From assembly GCF_019049855.1 (NCBI RefSeq), contig NZ_JAHLSY010000002.1:124001-188000 (forward strand): a stretch of 64,000 nucleotides of DNA. The letters are read 5' to 3'. Source of the DNA: Hydrogenophilus thiooxidans. GTDB taxonomy: Bacteria; Pseudomonadota; Gammaproteobacteria; Burkholderiales; Rhodocyclaceae. Below the pieces are notes generated by a model. That model saw only the letters and a program-made list of their open reading frames with translations. It had not been told where the DNA came from and ran no database searches. A program made the translations under genes and the position numbers. Shown here in pieces: positions 9,166 to 16,642 of the stretch. Each line of letters starts with the position of its first letter. The stretch's first letter is position 1.

Positions 9166-9197
9166 GGGACGCATCCAAGGCTGCGAGGATGCGTCCC
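9166..9197 (+). repeat. Perfect 11-bp inverted repeat abutting the htrA start codon
   Basis: GGGACGCATCC (9166-9176) and GGATGCGTCCC (9187-9197) flank a 10-base loop, and ATG 9198 follows directly. The right arm contains part of the GAGGA ribosome binding site. It lies right after the -10 box, so it could be an operator at the transcription start or, in a transcript reading through from hsp20, a translation-blocking hairpin. Confidence 0.75.
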
Positions 9198-10337
9198 ATG
9201 CGTTTCAGCGAACCCCCCGATAGCGAAAGGCGGCTCCTTTCGCCGCTTGCTTGGGTCGTTTTTCTGATCATCGCTGCGGCCGCCCTCACCGGTTGGCTGG
9301 TTCCGAAAGAGCGTGCGGTACCGCGGGAAGCCGTCGAGCCGCGGCCGGTGGTTGCCCGTGGCGAGTTGGCGGCAGACGAGCAGAACGCGATCGAAGTGTT
9401 TCGTGTTGCTTCTCCTTCAACGGTTCATATCCGCACCGCACAAACCGCGCTCGACTTCTTCTCGCTCAACCTCTTTGCGATTCCCAAAGGAAGCGGCACT
9501 GGGTTCATCTGGGATCGGCTTGGCCACATCGTCACCAACTTTCACGTGATCGAAGGGGCAGACCGCGCCTACGTCACGCTTGCGGATCAAAGCACTTGGC
9601 CGGCGACGATCGTCGGCGCTTATCCGGACAAAGACCTGGCGGTGCTGAGGATCGGTGCGCCGCGCGAGCAACTCCGCCCCATTCTCGTTGGCGAAAGCCG
9701 CTCGCTCCAGGTAGGGCAACGGGTCTATGCGATCGGCAACCCGTTTGGCCTCGACCAGACCCTCACCACTGGGATCGTGAGCGCCCTCAACCGGGAGATC
9801 GAATCGGTCACCGGACGCCCCATTCGCGGCGTAATCCAGACCGACGCCGCGATCAACCCCGGGAACTCCGGTGGGCCGCTACTCGATTCCGCAGGACGCC
9901 TGATCGGCGTCAATACCGCGATCTATAGCCCGAGCGGCGCGTTTGCCGGAATCGGGTTCGCGATTCCCGTCGACGAAGTGAACCGTATCGTCCCGCGGCT
10001 CATCCGCGATGGCCGCTTGATCCGACCGGCGCTGGGCATCCGCGTCGCCCCGCCGGCTTTCCTGGAAGCACTGGGCATTGCGCAGGGTGTTGCGGTGATC
10101 GGCCTTGACCCCAACGGCGCTGCGGCACGCGCTGGAATCGTTCCCTTCCGCCCGACCCGCGACGGTTTGGTGATCGCAGGCGATGTGATCGTCGCGCTCA
10201 ACGGCGAAGCGACACCCAACCTTGAAACACTTCTCGATCTCCTCGAGCGCCACCAACCCGGGGAAACGGTCACCGTAACCGTCGAACGCGCGGGAGAGCG
10301 ACGTGACGTGCCGGTCACCCTTGACGTTGCGTCGTGA
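9198..10337 (+). CDS. HtrA/DegS-like serine protease with one PDZ domain
   Basis: A 379-residue membrane-anchored periplasmic protease. A single hydrophobic anchor lies at about 14-34. The trypsin-like domain has a full triad: His in TNFHVIEG (about 116), Asp in DKDLAVL (about 146) and Ser in PGNSGGP (about 224). One PDZ domain follows at about 275-370. Size and a single PDZ fit the DegS/AlgW/HhoB group better than two-PDZ DegP. ATG 9198 is preferred (GAGGA eight bases upstream); ATG 9189 is in frame and possible. It follows two hsp20 genes and an inverted repeat covers its start, so regulated expression is likely. Confidence 0.9.
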   Translation: MRFSEPPDSERRLLSPLAWVVFLIIAAAALTGWLVPKERAVPREAVEPRPVVARGELAADEQNAIEVFRVASPSTVHIRTAQTALDFFSLNLFAIPKGSGTGFIWDRLGHIVTNFHVIEGADRAYVTLADQSTWPATIVGAYPDKDLAVLRIGAPREQLRPILVGESRSLQVGQRVYAIGNPFGLDQTLTTGIVSALNREIESVTGRPIRGVIQTDAAINPGNSGGPLLDSAGRLIGVNTAIYSPSGAFAGIGFAIPVDEVNRIVPRLIRDGRLIRPALGIRVAPPAFLEALGIAQGVAVIGLDPNGAAARAGIVPFRPTRDGLVIAGDVIVALNGEATPNLETLLDLLERHQPGETVTVTVERAGERRDVPVTLDVAS

Positions 10338-10355
10338 TGACCCCCTGAGTGCCTG

Positions 10356-10754
10356 ATGCGCCCGTTTCGCCCTTCGGAACCGGGATCGTCGTTCAAAAGC
10401 CGCGGTGGCTTCCAGCGGCTCAGCGCAGCGTTGCGCTATTCGTTGAAGGGGCTTGCTGCGGCGTGGCGTTTCGAGGCGGCGTTTCGCCAAGAAGTGGCGC
10501 TCCTCGTGATCGCGCTACCGCTGGCGATGTGGCTGGGCGAAACCACGGCAGAACGGCTCCTGCTTGTGCTGAGTCTCGTTGCGGTACTCGTCGTCGAACT
10601 CCTCAATTCAGCGATCGAGGCCCTTTGCGACCTCGTCCATCCCGATCCCCACCCACTGATCGCGCGTGCCAAGGACCTGGGGAGCGCCGCGGTCTTTCTG
10701 ACGCTCATCGCAGCAGCGGCGCTTTGGCTCTTCCTGTGGCTGGAACGGTTCTGA
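10356..10754 (+). CDS. dgkA: Diacylglycerol kinase DgkA
   Basis: A 132-residue integral membrane kinase that phosphorylates diacylglycerol for recycling into phospholipids. It has the family signatures: the RFEAAFRQE amphipathic stretch, the active-site segment ELLNSAIEALCDLV and AKDLGSAAVFL, plus three membrane helices (about 47-62, 66-85 and 110-130). In Gram-negatives it consumes diacylglycerol released during periplasmic glycan modification. It lies 18 bases after the HtrA gene and nine before the sigma54 activator on the same strand. Confidence 0.93.
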   Translation: MRPFRPSEPGSSFKSRGGFQRLSAALRYSLKGLAAAWRFEAAFRQEVALLVIALPLAMWLGETTAERLLLVLSLVAVLVVELLNSAIEALCDLVHPDPHPLIARAKDLGSAAVFLTLIAAAALWLFLWLERF

Positions 10755-10763
10755 CACCGCATC

Positions 10764-12104
10764 ATGACCGCGACCGATCCTTCCCACGAACTCGGCACAC
10801 TGGTGGCGTGGCTCGACGCGCAAGAATCGCCTTACGTCGTGATCGACCGCAACTATCGCGTGGTTGCCGCAAACCCTGCCTACCGCGAACTCATGGGTCC
10901 ATTCAGCGAGGCCACGACCTGCTACCGCCTCTCCCACCACTACGACGTCCCGTGCGACCGCGCCGGTGAAACCTGCCCCCTCCAAACGGCGCTGCGCACC
11001 AAAACGATAGCGCGCACGGTCCACCGCCACCACACCACCGATGGCGAACGCTACGTCACGATCGAACTCACCCCGTTGCCCGACCAGACGGGCACCATCC
11101 GCTGGTTGGTCGAACGGCAGCAGCCGCTGCCGATCGACCGTCACGGTGAAACGGGAGCGCAACTCATCGGACAGTCACCTGCATTTCGCCGGATGGTCGA
11201 ACTGATCGACCGCGTGGCGCGTGCCAATGCGGCTGTTCTGCTCCAAGGCGAATCGGGCACCGGTAAGGAGCTGATCGCACAGACGATCCATCGCATGAGC
11301 CACCGCGCAGACAAACCCTTCGTGGCGGTAGATTGCTCCGGGATCCCCGAAACCTTGTTCGAATCGGAACTCTTCGGCCACGAAAAAGGGGCATTCACCG
11401 GTGCGACGCAGCGAAAAATCGGCCTTGTGGAAGCCGCCGACGGCGGTACTCTCTTCCTCGACGAATTGGGCGACATCCCCTTGTCGATGCAGGTGAAGCT
11501 GCTGCGGCTACTGGAAACCGGCACCTTTCGCCGTTTGGGGTCGACCGAGCTGCGCACCACCGACGTTCGATTGATCTCCGCAACCCACCAACCGTTGGCG
11601 GCGATGGTACGCGACGGCCGTTTTCGGCAAGACCTCTACTACCGCGTCAATACCTTTCCGATCCACGTCCCGCCGCTACGCGAGCGCGCGGGCGACATTC
11701 CGCTCCTCACTGCGGCGCTCCTCAAACGAATCGCCCCCGAGAAGCCGCCCACGGTCACCCCAGACGCGATGGCGTTACTCGAAGCGTACGACTACCCCGG
11801 CAACGTGCGTGAATTGCGCAATATCCTCGAGCGTGCGGTGCTTTTAAGCGACGGCCAGACGATTCGCGCAGAAGACCTTCCCGACGAAGTCCGTTTTCGC
11901 TCGGCTGAAGCACGCGAACCGCAGACCAGCCAAGGCATCGGGCACGAAAGCGACGCGCTCGATGACGCACGCCTGCGCCGACTGGCGGAAACCTTTCCTG
12001 GCCCGCGACGTGCCCTCGCCGCCCATCTGGGGATCAGCGAACGCACCCTCTACCGGCGTCTTGCGGCATTGGGAATCGGGCGCCGCAAAGCCGGCAAAAA
12101 CTGA
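10764..12104 (+). CDS. Sigma54-dependent activator with Cys-rich PAS domain
   Basis: A 446-residue enhancer-binding protein. An N-terminal PAS domain (about 1-115) holds three cysteines and a His pair in CYRLSHHYDVPCDRAGETC (53-71), a pattern suggesting a metal, heme or redox sensor (inference). The AAA domain (about 133-365) has GESGTGKE, the sigma54-contacting loop GAFTGA and FLDELGDI. A Fis-type helix-turn-helix closes the protein (RRALAAHLGISERTLYRRL). There is no receiver domain, so the signal is probably direct. A consensus sigma54 promoter lies 140 bases past its stop, so its likely target is the RNA and transporter region next door. Confidence 0.92.
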   Translation: MTATDPSHELGTLVAWLDAQESPYVVIDRNYRVVAANPAYRELMGPFSEATTCYRLSHHYDVPCDRAGETCPLQTALRTKTIARTVHRHHTTDGERYVTIELTPLPDQTGTIRWLVERQQPLPIDRHGETGAQLIGQSPAFRRMVELIDRVARANAAVLLQGESGTGKELIAQTIHRMSHRADKPFVAVDCSGIPETLFESELFGHEKGAFTGATQRKIGLVEAADGGTLFLDELGDIPLSMQVKLLRLLETGTFRRLGSTELRTTDVRLISATHQPLAAMVRDGRFRQDLYYRVNTFPIHVPPLRERAGDIPLLTAALLKRIAPEKPPTVTPDAMALLEAYDYPGNVRELRNILERAVLLSDGQTIRAEDLPDEVRFRSAEAREPQTSQGIGHESDALDDARLRRLAETFPGPRRALAAHLGISERTLYRRLAALGIGRRKAGKN

Positions 12105-12146
12105 CAAGACACTGCCAAGTTGTCGCATTTTGTCATGATATGGCAG
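12102..12146 (+). promoter_or_regulatory. Possible upstream activator sites for the sigma54 promoter
   Basis: Two nested inverted repeats occur 100-140 bases upstream of the sigma54 promoter: TGACAA (12102-12107) with TTGTCA (12130-12135), and CTGCCA (12112-12117) with TGGCAG (12141-12146). The distance suits an enhancer, but arms are short and spacing wide, so this is tentative. Confidence 0.3.
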
Positions 12147-12243
12147 TATTGTGACCGTCGTTTTTTATCCCCTCCTCGGCTACCCTGCAAAAAAATAGTT
12201 CCCATACAATCGGTTATCAAAATCAAGTCTTAGATCTCTTTTT

Positions 12244-12259
12244 TGGCACGCCTTTTGCT
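12244..12259 (+). promoter_or_regulatory. Sigma54 (RpoN) promoter
   Basis: TGGCACG (12244-12250), four bases, then TTGCT (12255-12259) fits the consensus TGGCACG-N4-TTGCW at every defined base. The start is predicted near 12270. The gene just upstream encodes a sigma54 activator. Confidence 0.85.
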
Positions 12260-12269
12260 CAGCGGTCCG

Positions 12270-12392
12270 GTGAAGCGAACCTTTGACCTGTGTCCACTGT
12301 TTGGCACCTCCAACCCCAACGCACAGGTCTCATGGGTCTCTCCTCCTAACTTCGCTTCTTTGGCGGCGCACTCCCGTGCGCCGTTTTTCTTT
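12270..12392 (+). ncRNA. Predicted sigma54-dependent small RNA
   Basis: Between the sigma54 promoter and a perfect intrinsic terminator lies a ~120-base segment without a convincing sense reading frame. It folds on paper into two nested perfect stems: GAAGCGAA (12272-12279) with TTCGCTTC (12351-12358), and GACCTGTG (12285-12292) with CACAGGTC (12322-12329). Two unpaired C-rich stretches remain, ACCTCC (12306-12311) and CTCCTCCT (12340-12347). Both complement Shine-Dalgarno sequences, so base pairing with mRNA ribosome binding sites is a plausible mode of action (inference). The alternative is a 5' leader with an attenuator for the SLAC1 transporter gene downstream. Confidence 0.65.
12364..12392 (+). 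terminator. Intrinsic terminator of the predicted RNA
   Basis: A perfect 8-bp stem, CGGCGCAC (12364-12371) with GTGCGCCG (12376-12383) and a TCCC loop, is followed by TTTTTCTTT. It lies about 90 bases before the SLAC1 start codon, so transcripts from the sigma54 promoter should mostly end here. Confidence 0.88.
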
Positions 12393-12419
12393 CCGATCGA
12401 TCAGAAAATGGTTAGATGC

Positions 12420-12441
12420 TAGAATTGCTCTGAATTGCTCT
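12420..12441 (+). promoter_or_regulatory. Candidate -10 box and tandem decamer before the transporter
   Basis: TAGAAT at 12420-12425 could be the -10 of a separate transporter promoter. It overlaps a direct tandem repeat of GAATTGCTCT (12422-12431 and 12432-12441). The repeat places two identical sites one helical turn apart, as expected of an operator. Confidence 0.4.
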
Positions 12442-12481
12442 GAGCTCACGGAACTAGCTACGGAACGCCGAGGAAACCACG

Positions 12482-13471
12482 ATGAACCAACCGACTCCCA
12501 CACCATCTCATGCGGTGCAACCCGATGTGATTCGCTACTTTCCGTTGCCGCTCTTTGCCTCGATCATGGGGTTGAGCGGGCTTGCGCTCGTTTGGCTCAA
12601 AGCCGCCCACCTCTGGCACTGGCCGGCAGGGGTTGGTCAGGCGATCACGGTCGCGACAACCGCGCTCTTCCTGCTCTACGGCTTACTCCTTCTTTTGAAA
12701 GCAGCGCGCAACCCCCAAGCCATTCGCGAGGATTGGCGCCATCCGGTCCGGCTCAACTTCTTTGCGGCGATCACGATCTCGCTGCTGCTTTTGGGCACCG
12801 CGTATCAGAGCTTTGCCCCGGGAATCGGTCACGGCTTTTGGCTGCTCGGCGCAATCGGCCATGCTCTCCTCGTTCCCATGATCATGCACACCTGGCTGCA
12901 CCACACCAACTACCAGGTGACCCACATCAACCCAGCCTGGTTCATCCCCGTGGTTGGAAACGTGGTCGCGCCGCTCGCAGGGGTCGGTTACGGCCATCTC
13001 GAAGCCAGTTGGTACTTTTTTGCGGTCGGCATCGTCTTCTGGTTGGTGCTTCTGACGATCGTGGTCCACCGCCTCATCTTCTTCGAACCGCTGCCGCAGC
13101 GGCTTGCCCCCACCCTCTTCATCCTACTTGCGCCGCCATCGGTGGGAATGCTCGCGTGGCTCAAACTCGACGGTGAGACGCTCGACGCCACCGCACGCAT
13201 TCTCTACGGGGTCGCCCTCTTTTTGGCGCTGGTGCTTGCGACGAACGCGGTGCGTTTCGTCAAGGTCCCCTTTTTCCTCTCCGCCTGGGCCTATTCGTTC
13301 CCGCTTGCGGCGCTTACGGTTGCGACGATGACGATGGCACACCTCACCGCAAACAGCGGCCTACATACCCTTGCCGTCGCGCTCATGGTGCTGACCACAG
13401 CGGTGATTCTGTGGCTGGTTGTGAAAACGGCGATCGCCGCGGCGAAACGGGCGATCTTCTTGCCGGAGTGA
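12482..13471 (+). CDS. SLAC1/TDT family anion transporter
   Basis: A 329-residue membrane protein with about ten hydrophobic segments. It belongs to the tellurite-resistance/dicarboxylate (TDT) group that includes TehA, SLAC1 and fungal sulfite exporters. The family feel comes from YFPLPLFASIMGLSGLAL at the start, the NPAWFIPVVGNVVAPLAG loop, and SWYFFAVGIVFWLVL. The substrate is unknown; chloride, sulfite or organic acids are all possible. ATG 12482 follows GAGGAA. It lies downstream of a sigma54-driven RNA and its terminator, so it probably uses its own promoter, with read-through as a second route. Confidence 0.85.
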   Translation: MNQPTPTPSHAVQPDVIRYFPLPLFASIMGLSGLALVWLKAAHLWHWPAGVGQAITVATTALFLLYGLLLLLKAARNPQAIREDWRHPVRLNFFAAITISLLLLGTAYQSFAPGIGHGFWLLGAIGHALLVPMIMHTWLHHTNYQVTHINPAWFIPVVGNVVAPLAGVGYGHLEASWYFFAVGIVFWLVLLTIVVHRLIFFEPLPQRLAPTLFILLAPPSVGMLAWLKLDGETLDATARILYGVALFLALVLATNAVRFVKVPFFLSAWAYSFPLAALTVATMTMAHLTANSGLHTLAVALMVLTTAVILWLVVKTAIAAAKRAIFLPE

Positions 13472-13504
13472 ACGCGCGCGCCTCAAGCACGCAGCAAGCA
13501 GCGG

Positions 13505-14965
13505 CTAGTAGCCAACGAGCGCGCGCCAATCGCAGTGCGCCGCAACCGTGTCGGCCAGCCGCTCGATCATCGCTTCGCGCCGCGCCTCGGCATCGACCGC
13601 GGCAAGCGTCTCCGCACCAGCCCAGCGAGCGAATGCAGCAAACGCCGGAGCGGCGTCGAAGAGCCCGTGCCAGTAGGTACCGACGATCTGGCCATCTGCT
13701 GAAACTGCCCCGTCGCTCGCCCCAACGTCGCTCGTCAGAAGGGGCGCACCGAGTGCCGCCCCGTCACTCACCCCCAGGTGTATTTCGTACCCGGCGACGG
13801 GTACCGGCGTCGCGCCGACGACCGCAGAGTGGATCAAACAGCCACGCGCTTGCGTCAGGCGCTTGGTGCGCGTGAGCGTGGTCGTGATCGCAAGCAACCC
13901 CAACCCTTTGCTTTCCCCCGCTTCCCCTTCAACCCCTTCGGGGTCGGCGATCGATTCGCCCAGCATCTGAAAGCCGCCGCAGATCCCAATCACCTTGCCG
14001 CCGTAACGCAGATGGCGCAGAAGGTGTGCATCCCCTTGCTGCGCGCGCAACCAGGCCAAATCGGCACGCACCGCTTTCGACCCCGGGAGGATCACCAGGT
14101 CGGCACCCGGCCACGGGCCGCCCGCCCACCAGCGAAAATCGACCTCCGGGTGGAGCCGCCACGGGTCGAGGTCGGTGTGGTTCGCGATCCGGGGGTAAGC
14201 GATCGCCACCACCCGCAGCTTGGCGTCGCACCGCACCGCTGCCGACTGCAAACTGTCTTCGGCGTCGAGCGACCAATTGCGCAAATAGGGGAGGACGCCA
14301 AACACCGGTTTGCCCGTACGTTCCGTCAGCCATTCGATTCCTGGCGTCAAAAGCGAAACGTCACCGCGAAAACGGTTGATCACGAAGCCGCGAATCCGCG
14401 CCACTTCGCTTGGCGACAGACACGCAAGAGTCCCGACGAGCTGCGCAAACACCCCGCCGCGATCGATATCGGCAACGAGCGCTACCGGAATGTCGACCGC
14501 TTCGGCAAACCCCATGTTCGCGATGTCATTCGCGCGCAGATTGACCTCGGCAGGGCTGCCCGCCCCCTCGACCACGATGAAATCGTACTGTGCGGTCAGA
14601 CGCGCCCACGATTCGAGCACCGCTTCGCGTGCGCGCCGTTTGTAGTCGTGGTACTGCCGCGCGTCGAGCTGCGCCGCCACCCGCCCGTGGATCACCACCT
14701 GTGCGGTGCGATCGCTCTGCGGCTTCAAGAGCACCGGATTGAAATCGGTGTGCGGCGCAAGCCCCGCCGCTTGTGCTTGCACCGCCTGCGCCCGCCCGAT
14801 CTCGCCGCCATCGATGGTCACGGCGGCATTGTTCGCCATGTTCTGCGGTTTGAAGGGGGCCACCCGAACCCCATTGCGGCGTAACAGACGACACAGTGCA
14901 GCGACGAGCGTACTCTTGCCCGCGTCCGAAGTCGTCCCTTGGATCATGATCGCGCGTGCGTGCAT
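13505..14965 (-). CDS. cobQ: Cobyric acid synthase CobQ
   Basis: A 486-residue glutamine-dependent amidotransferase that amidates four side chains of adenosylcobyrinic acid diamide. The N-terminal synthetase half has the P-loop-like [10 protein letters not shown] at about 10-19 and [10 protein letters not shown]; the C-terminal class I glutaminase half has the nucleophile Cys in [10 protein letters not shown] and the His in [12 protein letters not shown] 14965 matches the family N-terminus. A TACAAT box ends only seven bases upstream, so the message may be leaderless. The open frame continues upstream to 16366, but that part is antisense to selO and is not coding. Other cobalamin genes (cobD, cobC) lie nearby on the plus strand. 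Confidence 0.95.
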   Translation of the reverse strand: MHARAIMIQGTTSDAGKSTLVAALCRLLRRNGVRVAPFKPQNMANNAAVTIDGGEIGRAQAVQAQAAGLAPHTDFNPVLLKPQSDRTAQVVIHGRVAAQLDARQYHDYKRRAREAVLESWARLTAQYDFIVVEGAGSPAEVNLRANDIANMGFAEAVDIPVALVADIDRGGVFAQLVGTLACLSPSEVARIRGFVINRFRGDVSLLTPGIEWLTERTGKPVFGVLPYLRNWSLDAEDSLQSAAVRCDAKLRVVAIAYPRIANHTDLDPWRLHPEVDFRWWAGGPWPGADLVILPGSKAVRADLAWLRAQQGDAHLLRHLRYGGKVIGICGGFQMLGESIADPEGVEGEAGESKGLGLLAITTTLTRTKRLTQARGCLIHSAVVGATPVPVAGYEIHLGVSDGAALGAPLLTSDVGASDGAVSADGQIVGTYWHGLFDAAPAFAAFARWAGAETLAAVDAEARREAMIERLADTVAAHCDWRALVGY

Positions 14966-14971
14966 TGCGCG

Positions 14972-14977
14972 ATTGTA
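14972..14977 (-). promoter_or_regulatory. -10 box of cobQ, possibly giving a leaderless mRNA
   Basis: Read on the minus strand, TACAAT occupies 14977-14972 and is followed by six bases and then ATG 14965. Transcription normally begins six or seven bases after the -10, which would be at the start codon. No good -35 was seen. Confidence 0.4.
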
Positions 14978-15041
14978 CCTGTAGCGCCGCTTGCCCCCTA
15001 CCCCAGTTGGGTTGCCAAGAGCGCGCCCCCACGCTACGCTT

Positions 15042-15089
15042 ACCCAAACCCAACAAAACCCAACCAAACCAATCCCAACCGAACCCAAG
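15042..15089 (+). repeat. A/C-only low-complexity run in the selO leader
   Basis: Forty-eight bases contain one T and one G; the rest is A and C, built from irregular copies of ACCCAA. It ends about 20 bases before the selO ATG. CA-rich leaders can stay unfolded and help initiation, but it may be simple drift. Confidence 0.5.
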
Positions 15090-15109
15090 TTCCCCACGGA
15101 GTCCCAGAG

Positions 15110-16621
15110 ATGTCCTCGACACCCCACGTTGCGCTCCCCCCGTTTCCGTTTGACAACTCCTTCGTCCGCGAGCTGCCCGACTTCGCGATCCCGTGGCAAC
15201 CCGACCCCGTCCCCGCCCCCAAGCTCGTCTATCTCAACCACGAACTCGCAGCGGAGCTCAATCTGCCGCTCGCGATGCTCGACGAAGCCACCTGCGCGGT
15301 GCTTTTCACCGGCCAACGGCTGCCCGCCGAGGCCGAACCGGTCGCCCAAGCGTACGCCGGGCACCAATTCGGCGGGTTCGCGCCGATGCTTGGGGATGGC
15401 CGCGCGCTGCTCTGGGGCGAAGTCATCGACCGCCACGGCTGTCGCCGCGACCTGATGTTCAAAGGCTCCGGCCCTACCCCCTTTTCGCGCGGCGGCGACG
15501 GCAAAGCAGCGCTCTGGGCGATGCTCAAAGAGGTGCTCTATGGCGAAGCGCTGCACGTGCTCGGCATTCCCACGACGCGGACGCTCGCGGTGGCGACCAC
15601 GGGTGAATGGGTGATGCGCACGCAACGCCACCCTGGCGCGATCCTCACCCGAGTTGCCGCCAGCCACCTGCGCGTTGGCACCTTTGCCTTTTTCGCCGCA
15701 CGCGGCGAACGCGAAAAACTGGAACGCCTCACGCGCTACGCGCTGGCGCGCCACTACCCCGAGCGAATCGACGACGCGGCTCCTCCTGCGCTCGCGCTCC
15801 TTGAGGCGGTAGTGGAACGGCAGGCCAACCTGGTCGCGCAGTGGATGGCGGTCGGTTTCATCCACGGCGTGATGAACACCGACAACATGACGATCAGTGG
15901 GGAGACGATCGACTTTGGGCCGTGCGCCTTTCTCGAACCGTTCGACCCGCAGACCGTCTTCAGTGCGATCGACCGCTTCGGCCGCTATGCCTATCGCGAA
16001 CAACCGCGCATCGCGCAGTGGAACCTCGCCCGGTTTGCCGAAGCGCTGTTGCCGCTGCTCGACCCCGACCCGCACACTGCAGTGACCCTTGCAAACCGCG
16101 TCCTCGAGCGCTTTCCCGCCTTGTACGAAGCGGCCTGGCTCGCCGCGATGCGCCGCAAATTGGGATTGACGCCGGACGGCGACGCGGAAACGATCGCGTA
16201 CGACCGAGCGCTCGTCTCTGATTGGCTTGAGCTCTTGGCCCAACACACCGCCGATTTCACCGCCGCTTTCCGGGCACTCGCCCGCACCTGCGCCGGTGAC
16301 CCAGCCCCGCTGCGCGCGCTCGTTCCCGATCCGGCACTCCCCCGATGGCTCGAACGCTGGCAGCACCGCGTGGGCCTAGCGCCAGGGCAACTGAACCACG
16401 CACTCGCCGAACGGCTTGCGGAAGCAAACCCGTGGCTGATCCCACGCAACGAAGCGGTCACCGCCGCATTGAGCGCTGCCGAAGCGGGCGACCTCGCCCC
16501 GTTCGAACGGCTCTTGAGCGCAATCCAAGCCCCCTTTCGCGAAAACCCCGCATACGCCGACCTGGCGCGCCCATCCAGCCCCGCGTTCCTGGCGCAGTTC
16601 CGCACCACCTGTGGCACCTGA
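15110..16621 (+). CDS. selO: SelO-family protein adenylyltransferase (YdiU)
   Basis: A 503-residue pseudokinase-fold enzyme. The characterised family transfers AMP to Ser, Thr or Tyr of target proteins in redox stress. Visible motifs are [52 protein letters not shown] and [20 protein letters not shown], which holds the metal-binding Asn and Asp. The protein ends TTCGT; this cysteine sits where eukaryotic SelO has selenocysteine. ATG 15110 is preceded by GGAG. The frame also opens upstream at 14939, but that part is antisense to cobQ. It is divergent from cobQ. Confidence 0.95.
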   Translation: MSSTPHVALPPFPFDNSFVRELPDFAIPWQPDPVPAPKLVYLNHELAAELNLPLAMLDEATCAVLFTGQRLPAEAEPVAQAYAGHQFGGFAPMLGDGRALLWGEVIDRHGCRRDLMFKGSGPTPFSRGGDGKAALWAMLKEVLYGEALHVLGIPTTRTLAVATTGEWVMRTQRHPGAILTRVAASHLRVGTFAFFAARGEREKLERLTRYALARHYPERIDDAAPPALALLEAVVERQANLVAQWMAVGFIHGVMNTDNMTISGETIDFGPCAFLEPFDPQTVFSAIDRFGRYAYREQPRIAQWNLARFAEALLPLLDPDPHTAVTLANRVLERFPALYEAAWLAAMRRKLGLTPDGDAETIAYDRALVSDWLELLAQHTADFTAAFRALARTCAGDPAPLRALVPDPALPRWLERWQHRVGLAPGQLNHALAERLAEANPWLIPRNEAVTAALSAAEAGDLAPFERLLSAIQAPFRENPAYADLARPSSPAFLAQFRTTCGT

Positions 16622-16642
16622 GGTTCTGCGATAATCGCGCCC

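Noticed and set aside
12259-12333. A 24-codon minus-strand ORF with a perfect AGGAGG eight bases before its ATG, inside the predicted RNA
   Set aside because: The promoter and the terminator T-tract point to plus-strand transcription, and the AGGAGG is the complement of the C-rich loop. Kept only as an alternative to test by ribosome profiling.
15042-15089. ACCCAA-like repeats as a CRISPR or satellite array
   Set aside because: Units are short and irregular with no spacer structure; best called low complexity.
14966-16366. Minus-strand open frame extending cobQ upstream to 953 codons
   Set aside because: The extra part is antisense to selO, which has full family similarity; cobQ homologues start at 14965.
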